From Owenia fusiformis (Eukaryota > Annelida > Polychaeta > Sabellida > Oweniidae), in contig CAIIXF020000004.1 in assembly GCA_903813345.2 (NCBI GenBank), positions 28,027,986-28,091,985 on the forward strand: a DNA stretch of 64,000 bases. The letters are read 5' to 3'. Under the pieces are notes generated by a model, which was given only the letters and a program-made list of their open reading frames with translations, had not been told where the DNA came from and did no database searches. How positions within the stretch are numbered: position 1 is the first letter of the stretch; each line of letters starts with the position of its first letter. Shown here piece after piece: positions 22,501-34,163 of the stretch. A program made the translations under genes and the position numbers.

Positions 22501-23000
22501 NNNNNNNNNNNNNNNNNNNNNNNNNNNNNNNNNNNNNNNNNNNNNNNNNNNNNNNNNNNNNNNNNNNNNNNNNNNNNNNNNNNNNNNNNNNNNNNNNNNN
22601 NNNNNNNNNNNNNNNNNNNNNNNNNNNNNNNNNNNNNNNNNNNNNNNNNNNNNNNNNNNNNNNNNNNNNNNNNNNNNNNNNNNNNNNNNNNNNNNNNNNN
22701 NNNNNNNNNNNNNNNNNNNNNNNNNNNNNNNNNNNNNNNNNNNNNNNNNNNNNNNNNNNNNNNNNNNNNNNNNNNNNNNNNNNNNNNNNNNNNNNNNNNN
22801 NNNNNNNNNNNNNNNNNNNNNNNNNNNNNNNNNNNNNNNNNNNNNNNNNNNNNNNNNNNNNNNNNNNNNNNNNNNNNNNNNNNNNNNNNNNNNNNNNNNN
22901 NNNNNNNNNNNNNNNNNNNNNNNNNNNNNNNNNNNNNNNNNNNNNNNNNNNNNNNNNNNNNNNNNNNNNNNNNNNNNNNNNNNNNNNNNNNNNNNNNNNN
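22501..23000. other. Assembly gap, 500 N
   Basis: Exactly 500 undetermined bases, a conventional scaffold gap of unknown real length. Confidence 1.
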
Positions 23001-23204
23001 TCAGCCCAAATTCAGCCCAATTTCAGATTTTCTACTTTGCTGAATATGAATTATTTACTGTTGTTACAAATTGTGGCATTATTTCCCATTGAAAAACCAT
23101 TCCGAGGAGCTAATGCCCTTTTCTTTTCCTTGTAGGCCTTAAAGGCTGATATTTTAATTCCTCTTGCTTGATCCCATATTGAACATCTCATCGGCATTAT
23201 CATT

Positions 23205-23372
23205 CAGGTGTTAAAATTGCCACATGAATAGCTAGTCCTTTATCACTTTTCCTCCCGATTAAAATTGGGAAAAGTTTTATTTTGCCCCTTTCTAATATAG
23301 CTAATTGAGGTCTTAAAATTGCCACATGCATAGTTAGTCCTTTAACCCTTTATCTTCCCAATTAAAATTATA
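23205..23372. repeat. Diverged 102-bp tandem duplication
   Basis: The block gttaaaattgccacatgaat plus agctagtccttta at about 23208 recurs with changes at about 23310. Confidence 0.75.
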
Positions 23373-23558
23373 TATACATCCTCACATACTCTGATTTGAG
23401 AGTTTGACATTCTAAAACTATTAACTTTAGAACATGTGAACTTATACCAGTTGTTCCAATGATTATGTAGGGGCATTTGGTTTTTGAGTGGTAAGATTTG
23501 GACATGACTCTGATATAGCAATTGGAACAAATATACTCTGATTGTCTGGCAACTACTA

Positions 23559-24535
23559 CAGGGTGGTCAAAAAAAACGGCAACCCTAGTTTTTCCTAATA
23601 TCTTTGTCATTCTAGGAAATAACTCCCTGATCTTTTACACATTTGTACATCATTCAATTTCCTACCAACCTACCATATTTCATGATCATCGGATTGATAG
23701 TCACACTATTACTGCATTTTAAGCAACATACCCCAGATGGCCACTTTCGAGCTGTCTGAGCTGGCCTGTTATCTAAATGAACTCCATTTCAAACTTGATT
23801 CACTGGTAAACTCTAACAATTATGTATTCTTGGGAAGCCAAGCACTTTATGAAGTAGTGGAGAGGCACCTTCACACAAACAGGTGCACAGTTTAGTGTGT
23901 CCTCAGAAGATAGGGTCCTTTACCTTTGAGGATGCTAATGGATATGCAATGACTGTCAACATCAAACTCTATTTTGTGATTCCCATGGAGTTCTTGGGGA
24001 CTTTAGGTGAACCCAGGGGGTTAAAAGGCAGCAGCAGTGGTTCCAACAGGATGGAACCATACCACATACACCAAATGATGCACAATAATGGCTTTGGGAC
24101 CACTTCGATGACCACATTATCAGGAGTATAACAGACAATGAATGGGCACCCCATAGCCCAGATATGGCCCCATTTAATCTTTACCAGTGGGGATACACCA
24201 AAGATAGACTGTAGGGTAATAACACCAGAAAGACATTTGACTTCAAAATAAAGATCACATGTGTCATTCAGGCCATACTTGCTGAGGAATGCTGTTATGT
24301 CATTGACAGGTTTGGAAAACGTGTGTAGGTTTGCCTACAGCACGATATTGGAAAACTGGGGCACCTTGTTTAAAGTGCTGTAACATTGCGACTACCAGTC
24401 CAATCTTCATGAAATGAAACAGTCTAGTATGAAATTGAATGATGTACATGTGTGCCAAATATCAGGGCAAAATTTCCAAAAATGACAAAGATATGAGGAA
24501 AAATTAGGGTTGCCGTTTTTTTTTGACCACCCTTG
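23559..24535 (+). mobile_element. Tc1/mariner element with ~185-bp TIRs
   Basis: Ends CAGGGTGGTCAAAAAAAACG and inverse, with TA on both sides (23557-23558 and 24536-24537). The inverted repeats extend about 185 bp (23559-23745 and 24350-24535). The left terminus is related to the single end at 32335. The interior holds a transposase remnant at 23880-24350. Confidence 0.9.
23880..24350 (+). pseudogene. Mariner-type transposase remnant
   Basis: The frame reads FTFEDANGYAMTVNIKLYF (23925-23985), then QQWFQQDGTIPHT (24035-24070), HIIRSITDNEWAPHSPDM and APFNLYQWGYTKDRL (24105-24210). These correspond to the mariner blocks FFEDE.G.AVTVN, WFQQDGA.(P/C)HT and W(P)PRSPDL.P.D(F/Y).LWGY.K. The Asp of QQDG and that of SPD are kept. 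In-frame stops occur after PNDAQ, after TKDRL and after GKRV, so it is inactive. Confidence 0.85.
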
Positions 24536-24539
24536 TATA

Positions 24540-25500
24540 ACAAAATTCACACACCATCCTAGAATGCTAATCAATATTGAGGTGTTTCCTAGTTTGAGTT
24601 AGTCTTAAGAGGAAACTTCTGAAGTAACCTATTATCTTCCATTATATTATAATCTTTCAGCAATCCCCAGGGATTTTGTCATTTTAGACATCCCTTTGTA
24701 TATTGAAAAATTATGCAGAGTACAAGATGAAGAATAAAGAAAGGAGGCAAATAATAATAAAATACTTATACACAGGTGTAGGTTTAACCTCTACATCTTC
24801 ATAGAGTGATGGGATGAGCCTTAACTCCAATGAAGATTGATTGATTTCAATAAATGCAAAAGTGTGATCCCATGTGATGCTATGCCTTGTCCAGGTGTGC
24901 ATTCAGCAGGTGGCCCTTAATCGTATAATAGCCTGATACACTGGGTTTATTTGGGGGATGGCCAAGACCGTTCCTCTTTCTGTGCTATCTCGTCAGCATT
25001 GAAGAAGCCATCAATCAATGCTTTGATAACTCTGCTGGGAGCTATGTAATACAATATATATATACCAATACATATAGCTCAGAAGATAAATTGTAAAAAA
25101 TAATCTAATCAAGGATATTCTACCTGGTTATTTCGGTAATGGACTCACCCTAGGTTGGCACGTGGAAGTTTAAACCATCAGAAGAAAATATCAAAATTTT
25201 ATAAAATAAGATTGAATTTACGGAGATTTCCTCAGAAATAGACAAGTTTGAGGCAATCAAAGTTGTTCTTGGGTAAAGGTCATGTTCATCCAACCTGAGT
25301 ATAATTCTGGTCACTTATGAAACCTGATTGAAGTTGCCCATGTCTCTGTTGAAGTTTTATGTTTTCTAATTTGAATAGCTTCTCTTATCAACCTATTGTT
25401 TCTGCTCCTTAATTAAATAACTATTTAATGTAATTATAAACCACATAGAAGCTATAATGGTTAGTTATAAACAAAACATTTCATATCCTTGTAGATTGCC
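24540..25500. other. No gene seen
   Basis: AT-rich sequence between the mariner and the large TTAA-flanked element. No supported frame or repeat. Confidence 0.4.
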
Positions 25501-26424
25501 TTAACCCTTTGAGTGCCGGGGGTTTTTGGAATTGTTATGACGTCAAAATGCCACAGAATTACGACTAATATTGATGAAAAATGTCGATTTTTATGTTTTT
25601 GCCACTCCATGATATTTCTTCTACTGGTATCTATCTTGATGATATTGCAAGTGTTAAAATGCTTTATTTTCACTTTTAGTTACTATGGTAACATGTTGAA
25701 CGTCACTTAATCAATACATATTTCAGTTCTTAGAGGGGTTTTATAGCTAAAATTAACATTGGAAATATCGCACGATTGAAAGAAAAAAACTTTGAAAACT
25801 AAACGTAATTACTTTTAATAATGGCAATTATTGTTTCTTGCGCAACACATTTGGCGTAGCTTATTAAATATTTTAAGACAATAATTCAAATTAAAATATG
25901 ATACAAATATTTATCCTCTTTCTTTTATTATTCCTTCTTTCAAATTAAAGAAATTGAGCATATACGAACAATACACATGCTATGCACAAAAACAATGAAT
26001 AAATATACAATATCAGGATAATTCAAATCCATACAAATTCAGGATAACTTTAATTGGCTGAACATTTGTGATGTGTATAATGAACCATGGTTTAATTATG
26101 AAAGCCCACTTGTACTTGTTTGTATAAATCGTAAACGTGAAGCTAGTAACAATGCGAAACAAGTGACCAACAAAATAGTATGTATAAGCCACATCTTATA
26201 CATTACGTTATATGAACGAATCATGTCAATATGCTAGTCTGTTAGTATTTTCAGCACACATGGTGTCTGCAACAGTCCAAGTGAAGACCCTTGGCACACT
26301 TGGCGAATGCATTACGGAATTTACGCCTCCTGCCTGCATCTTTATCACTCCAAATACAAACGCACCAGTCCTTTTCCCGCGTTCCAGGAAGATTCCGGAC
26401 CCTCACGATCGGCTGGTCAATGAT

Positions 26425-26640
26425 GGATATCTACAACTAAGGAGGCGATGAAGGCCATGTGAAAGTCTAACCTTGAAAGCAGAGCTGCATTGTTTTCATT
26501 AGAAATTTTTTAGCATTGAGCAACATTCTCTGTATGATGTACACTTTCACTTTCTTCATGCTGGATATCTAGGGAGGCGATGACGGCCAGGTGAAAGTCT
26601 AACCTTACAAGCGGGGCTGGTTTTTTCCTTATAAATTTAA
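26425..26640. repeat. Internal duplication in TTAA element
   Basis: The block with ggaggcgatgaaggcc and gtgaaagtctaacctt at 26425-26500 is repeated in diverged form at 26563-26630 (period about 138 bp). Confidence 0.75.
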
Positions 26641-26695
26641 AAATAATCAATACTGCACTAATCCATTTTTATTTTCTGTTGAAAGTATACTGTGT

Positions 26696-27115
26696 GATAT
26701 CTCAAACGTACTCAGACAACCAATTTTACTTTGGATAAACAATATTCCAAATCAGCCTATAGCATTAAGTGATTTAAATGACTGATATCTCAAACGTACT
26801 CAGTCAACCAATTATACTTTTGATAAATTATTTAAATGACTGATTTGTTAATTACGAAAATAGATCGAACATAGTCTGATTCCATCCATCACCTGGTATG
26901 AATGAAAAAGTCATTTTTATATCGTCCATGCTTCAACGTAGTGTAACTTAAAATGATCAACACTGCTTTGCGCTAAACGCCGATCTCAAACGTACTCAGA
27001 CAACCAATTTTACTTTGGGTAAGCAATATTCAAAATTAGCCCATAGCATTAAATGATTTAAATGACTGATTGTTTTAATTATGACAATAGGCCGAACATA
27101 ATCTGATTCCATCGT
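26696..27115. repeat. Three-copy internal repeat in TTAA element
   Basis: Units starting gatatctcaaacgtactcag occur at 26696 and 26784, and a longer one at 26982 (gatctcaaacgtactcagac). Copies 1 and 3 share the following ccaattttactttgg...ttaaatgactgatt and, further on, a block ending cataatctgattcc / catagtctgattcc. Confidence 0.8.
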
Positions 27116-27788
27116 TTATCAAGAGGATGTATCAATTATTAGTCAGTTAGTATGGCCAAAAGCATTGTCAACTATATTTCGAGATAATGTTTGCGATATG
27201 AAATCTGTGAAAGATTCAGTTAAAACAAAAGATTTTTCCTTGGGGGAGATAAGGGTAGTTACGGAAAATAGTAGAATGTTTGTCATTATCCACAAAAAAA
27301 ACCTTTAATAGTATCGTCCTAAAAATGTTTTCTGCAATGAGGTACATGAAGGCATGCAGTTGATTATGCAAGTATTATAGAACCAAATACATGAAATAAA
27401 GTTTTCTTTGCGTGCAACTGCAACAGAGGTTTCAAGAATTTCTTGATAATATGAGTTTATTTCTCCATGTATTTGAATGAAGTTTGTTGTACAAATCTTT
27501 CCTCGCCCAATGTTGAAATACATTTGTACATTTTCAGATGGAAAAAGAATATCCCCGCTATTCTATAATACGAATTAAGGTGTAATAAATAGAAATGAAC
27601 AAATATGTCAGCATTTTTCAATCTACGTGGATTCTGTAAAAGAACACGTAAGGTACGGTTTCAAAGTATGCTGAAAAGGATATCTGCTTATACATTGATA
27701 CATGCGCGGCCTTGACAGAACAAACCTACTAACCCATATACGTGGGCTACTAACCTAGATACGTCTAGCTAATTTGCATAAAGTTGTA

Positions 27789-28370
27789 GCAGTCTGAATC
27801 CACTTTTTTGCTCGAAACTCGCTGTATAAAAAATGGAATTTATTAGTCTTTAACTCTGCCGTTGATTGACAGACTTCGAAAAAATAATACCATGGCTTTG
27901 CTCGGAAGTATAGCTTTCCGATGGTTCCACTTTTGAAATGACCAAATTGCGAGAAAATGGAGAGTAAAGGTGATTTCTCGAATGCCAAGTTTCACTTAAG
28001 AAATGCTGCGTTCTGATTGGCCGACTTTCTTGCAGTCCCAATCCACTTTAGCTCTCTAAACTCACGTTTTACAGAAATGACACTTATCGGTCTTTTCTCC
28101 GCCATTTTTCGATCGATTTCTAAAAGCATAATGTCATAGTGAAGCTTACATTGCCAGTTTCCAGATGGTATATCACTTTTGAAGCGATCCACGTGCGAAA
28201 AGAAGGTAAAATTTGAGCGGGAAAAAGTTTCTCGATAATCGAAGATTCACTTTAGAAATACTGAGGAATCTGGCATTCTGATTGGTCAGTTTTCCTGCAT
28301 TCTCAAGCCACTTTTCCGACTCCAAACTGAGTTGTTAGAAAGAAATGGCACTTACATCTCTCGATTTTGT
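27789..28370. repeat. Three-copy ~250-bp repeat in TTAA element
   Basis: Copies begin near 27789, 28032 and 28297 (gcagtc/gcattc followed by a-tccactttt..gctc...aaact). Between them attctgattgg and a conserved ctttcttgcag-type block recur. The copies are strongly diverged, so the duplications are older than the insertion or evolve fast. Confidence 0.7.
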
Positions 28371-29959
28371 TTCACAAAATGACTAATATCTGAAACTGAT
28401 ATACCTGAAACGTCAGTGTAAAGGATGAATCAAATCCGAAATTATTCAAGAAGACGAGGTTATATATAAAAACGATGAAATAAAACTAAAAACCTCTCTG
28501 GTTTTATGTAATTCTCGTCTCTGGAATGTCTGAGGAATACCTAAACCCCAAAGACTTTTGCCAAAAATAAATGAAACTAAAATATTATTAGTAACTAGAA
28601 CCCACGGGAGTAATTGTATAGGTTCTAAATAGCTGAATAACGCTGATATAATATTTATCACTTTTGTTTGTTTTTGACTTTACTTGGGCCAGACCTCCAT
28701 TCACTTCAATGCTAGAAACTGCAATAGTCACTTAATTTCATGATTTATCAAAAAGTGTTGGTTGAATCTGTCTGAAACTCGAATGACATACTATTGGATG
28801 ACCCTGTCAATGTACATATTGTGATTAAACATAAAATGTTGGTTGTCATACAAATTAGCCAAGGTTTGAATGAATTTTAGCATTGCTCCAATGGGGATTT
28901 GGCCCAAGTTTTTTCAAATGTCATGGAAAATGATTTAAATGACACAACTGTGTAAATCAAAGCTATATTGGAGAAAATTTGTCACTGAATTCAAATATGC
29001 TATCAAAAATAGAGATAATAGAGATAAAAAGTGCAAATCTCTTAAAATCTCGACATGAAAAAACGAGAGTTAGCGAGATTTCAAAGCTAGATTTTCTATT
29101 GCACACGGTAGAATTTAAATGCACGCGAGTAAATTGTTATTTTAAATATGTTCTTCTAATATGAATAAAAAAAATTGATGCCATCTCTATATTTATCATT
29201 GCCGAAATTATGTACAAGGGAGGTACTGTATATTGTTGCAATTCACAATTTCAGGGAAAATAGGCTGTAATCGGCCCTTGTGCCCTGGAGTAGAAATAAG
29301 CGATATCTAGGACAAAATATTTCGTATCATTAAATTTTTACCCCTTATTTATGTAAAATTCTTTAAAATTGTACTTACTGCAATATGATACTGCGAGCCC
29401 ATCGTCTTCACTGGTAGGGTAAAACAGGTTAATTGTATTAAATAAACACAAAACTAAATAGTGGATTCTTTATATTTATGATCATTCAAACACTTTTTAT
29501 TACTAGTGCATTTAATCATCTCAGCGTTTGCATATTCTTTGACAATATTGTCTGTAAATCCAGATCCCCTAAACGTATACGTATATTGCTTGCTATACTC
29601 ACGAATGAACAAATTATTTACCCAAAGAAATATACATAATGTATCGCCTTTTTTAATGTTGACGGACGTTAAAAAATCAGATAAACTAAGGAAATGGTTA
29701 ACTCATTTCATGTTTGATTTGTTTGATAAGGCATAATGTAGGCCTACTTGGCTACCGCAGCGTCCATCGTACAAACACGAAAACGGACGCTCTTAATCAA
29801 TGATCAGTTCTCATTTCCACATCCAAAAGTATTTCATTTTTATTTTCAGTTTATACATAATGTGTAATGTCATTTCTGTATATTCACATGGATTATAATG
29901 ATGATAAATACATGTTTTACATTCTTACAGTTAATTTCATGTTTCAAAAATGTTAATAG

Positions 29960-30680
29960 TACGCAACAATTTCAAGACAACAGTAAGCGTTCTAAAATGC
30001 TGAAAATCATATGCGTTCAATGTATAATAAATAATACACTCATTTACAAATAAGTGACTTTGGTATATTTGCAACGAGTTACTTACAAATCAACGTTTAT
30101 AGGGACAACATTTTGAGCCAATATTAACGAAATCCTTGAATGCCAAGCTTGTCATGCCAAGCATTAATTTTTCGATATTGTAAGATGCCCAGCGTTCGTA
30201 AAATATAACTACATTGTATACTGTATATGAGGCATAGATCAGGTCGAATTATTTATAATGAAAAAAACAAACATTACGTTTCATTCATGTTCATGCATAT
30301 CTTATTTCCAATACACGAATTTCAAGTATTTACTTCATTTGCACACTAAATTACGTTAACAGATACAATCTAACAAACATCAGCGTTTGCAAAAATACGA
30401 AAATCACGTGCGTTCATAGCATAATAAAAAGTTACCTCAGTTAGTTTGCAATACAATTTCTTTAATTACTTGACCAGTAACGTATTATTCACCATTCATA
30501 GGGACATTATTCAATCTACTATATTCGGGCCGATATGCAATTAAACCTTGTCAACTTTGTTGAAACGCGTTTACTATACGATGTTGTAAGATACCCAGCG
30601 TCTGTTAAATCAACTTAAATCAAACTGAGACCGGGTCGATTTATTAAGACCGACCTAAACAAACATAAATAAATAAGAAT
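29960..30680. repeat. Two-copy ~405-bp repeat in TTAA element
   Basis: Copy 1 (about 29965-30270) and copy 2 (about 30380-30670) share cagcgtt..aaaat, catagggaca, gatattgtaagatgcccagc (gatgttgtaagataccc in copy 2) and aggtcgaatt/gggtcgattt. Similarity is clear but interrupted. Confidence 0.7.
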
Positions 30681-30822
30681 AGACTATTCATTCTCAGTTG
30701 ATGACATATTTCCCTGTGTATATAAACGCGTTATTTTGGGCCGATTTTGGGCCGATCTTGGCACTTTAGCGACATACATTTTCCCATCGGCCGAATCGGC
30801 CCAATGGCACTCAAAGGGTTAA

Positions 30823-32090
30823 GTACTCCCATATAATTTCCATCAATATTTACATCTAATTTTAGAAGTATACCAAAGCATGTTCCTATTAATCCTGTTT
30901 TGGGTGTCCATGAATAATGAAATGGCAAATTAAACCTAAAATGAGCAAGTTTGCTTAGACTTATTAAGAGTGAATTTAGAATTTTCAATACATGAGAATG
31001 GTACAAACAAGATTGTAAGATGAAAATCATATCTAGATTTGCATTGACAAGTTCAGCCATCTGTGAATTTGTGCATAGTGTACTTGGTGATATTAAAATT
31101 TAGAGATGTCAGATGATCCTTGACAGCCTTTTGGTCCCTCTTGGTAAAAATATCGGAATATTATGAGTAAATAAAACATATTAATAATTTCGAGGGATTG
31201 TTTTTCCAAAAAATAAAGATCATAAAAAGTTGTTTTTGAGTACCTGTTATAGGTATATTTCTCTTTTTCGCTCACTGATATGATGTCTTCTCCTTTTTTC
31301 CCTTGTCCCGAATTATTGCAACGTCTTAAAGATTTAAATGAGGATTGAAATTACGTTGACGAAAAATGTTGGTCACTTCAACTTAAGAAAAGACCACTAA
31401 TTGAGATAGAAGCAACAAGATAACTACCTTAGTTAGAAGTTCCACCAATATCGGGAGATGTCTCTGCCATAACACTCTACAGTATCCACTATCTCAATGA
31501 AAATCCTCCAAGTTATAGTATAATGCAGAGATCTTTGAAAAGCTGATGCACACGCTTTTTTCTAGAAAGCATGGAAGGACTTTACACACAGTAGTGTAAA
31601 TCCACTTTTTCTAAATAGTCCTTTCAAGAACATGTTACTTTTTGATACTTTTTGATGAATGGTAATAGCTTATCAGTTCCAGTTCTAGCACTAGTCAGCT
31701 TCAATTTGTTTTTTCCCCGTCGCCTAGCCTTTGGAACTTCAATGTCAGGTAGATCTGAATTGCAGAAGTAAACAATAAATGAACCAACAAATCCTCATTA
31801 CATTATTTACACCAGCCCTTGCCCAGTTTGATGTAAACATTTGTATTGCACTCTTTTCTGTCTCTAATGCCTGTAAAGATGTTTCCATGTGGTATCAATA
31901 AAGAAACACATTTTTCTTCAATTGCATATTGATATATCAAAGATTGCAACTTATGCATATTTATAATTTTGACAGAGATAATGTAGTCAGGGTCACCTGA
32001 TCTTGCACTGTTCGATGCTCACTTGTGTGGATTTGTGTCTTCTATCGTTTCCGAATTAAAAACAAAATTTTCCTACAATTTGTTATTTAC
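30823..32090. other. Mostly no gene; one basic exon-like stretch
   Basis: On the minus strand, 31640-31755 reads DIEVPKARRRGKNKLKLTSA followed by RTGTDKLLPFIKKYQK to a stop. It lies downstream of the Harbinger-type exon at 32100-32276 and may be part of the same decayed element or host gene. No other support. Confidence 0.3.
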
Positions 32091-32099
32091 TGGCGGAGA

Positions 32100-32276
32100 C
32101 TAACATTTTCAAAGCTGTACCTTAACCTATTCCTGAGGACACCATTACATTGCTCGATGGTAACTCTAGTGCACTAGTGTCTCCTATTGAAATGTACTTC
32201 TTCTCTCGATAATGGATAAGTGATTGGGGTCATAAGACTTTCTGTCAGGGCATTCCTGCTATCTCCCAGAACATAT
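32100..32276 (-). pseudogene. PIF/Harbinger transposase exon (DDE_Tnp_4 C-terminal part)
   Basis: After an acceptor (gttctttcag) the minus strand reads YVLGDSRNALTESLMTP, ITYPLSREEVHFNRRH, then a TAG (32174-32176), then CTRVTIEQCNGVLRNRLRY and SFENVSLR. This matches the Harbinger/HARBI1 block LLGD(S)GYPL...L(M)TP, with N..H..TR..IE(Q)..G.LK.RF(R), including the second Asp (GDS) and the final Glu (TIEQ). A GTAAAT donor overlaps the end. The in-frame TAG suggests a dead copy. Confidence 0.75.
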
Positions 32277-32334
32277 CTGAAAGAACAGAGAATATTATGT
32301 TATTGAAGCTGTGTGTCAAACTGTACATATGTAC

Positions 32335-32500
32335 AGGGTGGTTAAAAAAGCCTGCCGCTATTTTCCTCATGTTTTTGTCATTTTAGAAAAGTACTCCCTG
32401 ATATTTGGTACATGTGTAACACCATTCAATTTCCTACCAGCCTACAATATTTAATGACCATTAGATTGATTGTTACAATGTTACAGCACTTTAGGAACAC
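32335..32500 (+). mobile_element. Solo terminus of the 23.5-kb mariner family
   Basis: TA then CAGGGTGGTTAAAAAAGCCT. The following 160 bp match the TIR of the element at 23559 (for example caccattcaatttcctaccag). No second end is present, so it is a truncated copy. Confidence 0.75.
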
Positions 32501-32551
32501 ATTAAAAGATAAATAAATGTTGGCAAATAAGCTTATATTATATTATCAGTT

Positions 32552-33770
32552 GGGGGGGGGGGGGGTGTCTGGAACCCCAAAAATAAGCACCCCCGAAATT
32601 AATCCCCAGGGAAATGCACCTGTCAATTTTTGTTTCACAATCCTCTTTGCATGTCTCCATATTGCAAATATTTGGGAGTTTTTCAATTTTGAACTTCTTG
32701 TTCACTATTATAGCACAGCCAATATATAAAACCCCATCTAATGAATATGAAAGACTTATCAACAAGGTACATGATGATATATATATGTGTAAATAGGGTA
32801 TTTAACTGTTCATTTTAAGCATCAATTGCTCTCATTAATTATTATGCAATATTGTATGCTCCCTAATAATTTGGTGTACTTTTTTTGCCAATTGCTCTCA
32901 TTTATTATGCAATATTGTATGCTCCCTAATAATTTGGCGTATTAGATTTGTTGGTTGGATAAACACATAATGGAGGAAGACTTGGTGAGAAATTATCCCA
33001 TATTTTGTAATATTTTTAATTGATACAATAACCCTAGAGATTAATTACATTCATATTCATAAAGTAGATATTACAAGGTTCATGTACATATAAATTATTA
33101 GATTCTTCGATAGAAATATTAACTTGAAATTGTAATCTTAGAAACTTGTCAACTTTGTGAACAAAATCTATATTTTGTAAACAGACATTTACATTTTGGG
33201 TATCTTTATTCAAGGCAACAATGTTATAGCAGATACATACACAATCCAATCAACCACAGCTTTATACAGTTAGCCCATAGGGTAAGCATATATATGCAGG
33301 TGCAGCACTGTGTGGGAGAGGTGGCAGGGTACTGTGAGGTGTTGTAAGTGGGTCACTTGATGGGGGATGAGCAAGGCTACTGTGAGATGTTTGGCGATAA
33401 GTTGCAGTCTGCCATTTTTTCAGTGCAGCATGACAGGTCTCCTTTCAATGTCTCTTCCACATTTTGTTCTTTCCCTCCTTCTTATTTACTCGACCTATGG
33501 CAACCCCAAGTTGTCCTGGCATGTTAATAGTGTCACTGAACCACCACTTTAGGGAGGGTTGAAGCTTGGGTCTTATGACAGGTTACTGCATATTTAACTT
33601 TCAGTGGTACCTGTTGCCTTGTAAACACATCTGTCTTTAGAGATGGATCATACACTGAAAGTAATTAGATGAAAAAACAGCTCAAGTTTGTAAGGGTTAA
33701 GGGTTTTAAATTTTACAACATAAACTTTTGTGCAGCCATATTTTTATGAAACCAATTTAAAAGGTATACA
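32552..33770. other. No gene seen; small tandem duplication
   Basis: A poly-G run lies at 32552-32565. 32823-32942 contains a ~60-bp tandem duplication (caattgctctcatt...ctccctaataatttgg twice). No supported coding frame. Confidence 0.45.
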
Positions 33771-33776
33771 TATATT

Positions 33777-34158
33777 CACGCGGTCCTAACTTCGACCGTT
33801 AATTTGAATTTTTGACCTACCAGATGTTTGAAAATCAAGGATTACGAGTCTCATACTGCGCCGTTTTTCTTCAAACTTGTTCCATTCAAAGCATAACAAA
33901 AATCCCTTTCTGATGTTACATTATTCTCTAAAACAGAGTCCCTACTTCCAGCTGCATTTTGGTCCCCAGCTGTTAGAAAGCTGCTTGAACGAGGGACTTT
34001 TTACAATAAAGTAATGCACCGACAGAAAGGCAATTTTGTTTTGCTTTTAATGGTATAAGTTTGAAGAAAAACGGTGCAGTATGAGACTGGCAATCCTTTA
34101 TTTTCAAGCATCTGGTAGGTCAGAAATTCAAATTAACGGTCGAAGTTAGTACCGCGTG
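33777..34158. mobile_element. 382-bp inverted-repeat element (MITE) with 5-bp TSD
   Basis: The termini CACGCGGTCCTAACTTCGAC and its near-exact inverse start inverted repeats of about 135 bp. The element is flanked by atatt on both sides (33772-33776 and 34159-34163). A 5-bp duplication and CAC ends recall Transib-like elements, but there is no coding region to confirm this. Confidence 0.85.
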
Positions 34159-34163
34159 ATATT

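Larger units (their letters stand above)
25501..30822. mobile_element. 5.3-kb TTAA-flanked non-autonomous element (piggyBac-like ends)
   Basis: TTAA at 25501-25504 is followed by CCCTTTGAGTGCC (25505-25517). Its exact inverse GGCACTCAAAGGG (30806-30818) is followed by TTAA (30819-30822). A TTAA target plus short C-rich TIRs is the mark of the piggyBac superfamily. The right subterminal region carries direct and inverted copies of gggccgat (30738-30803). The 5314-bp interior has no recognisable transposase and consists largely of diverged internal duplications. The whole could also be two nested or neighbouring related elements, but no internal TTAA/TIR pair was seen. Confidence 0.65.

Noticed and set aside
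22493-23092. 199-codon frame across the gap
   Set aside because: It is 500 N bases with a few flanking codons. Not a gene.
27755-28192. Three overlapping minus-strand frames
   Set aside because: They fall in the diverged three-copy repeat of the TTAA element, show no domain and are not kept between repeat copies.
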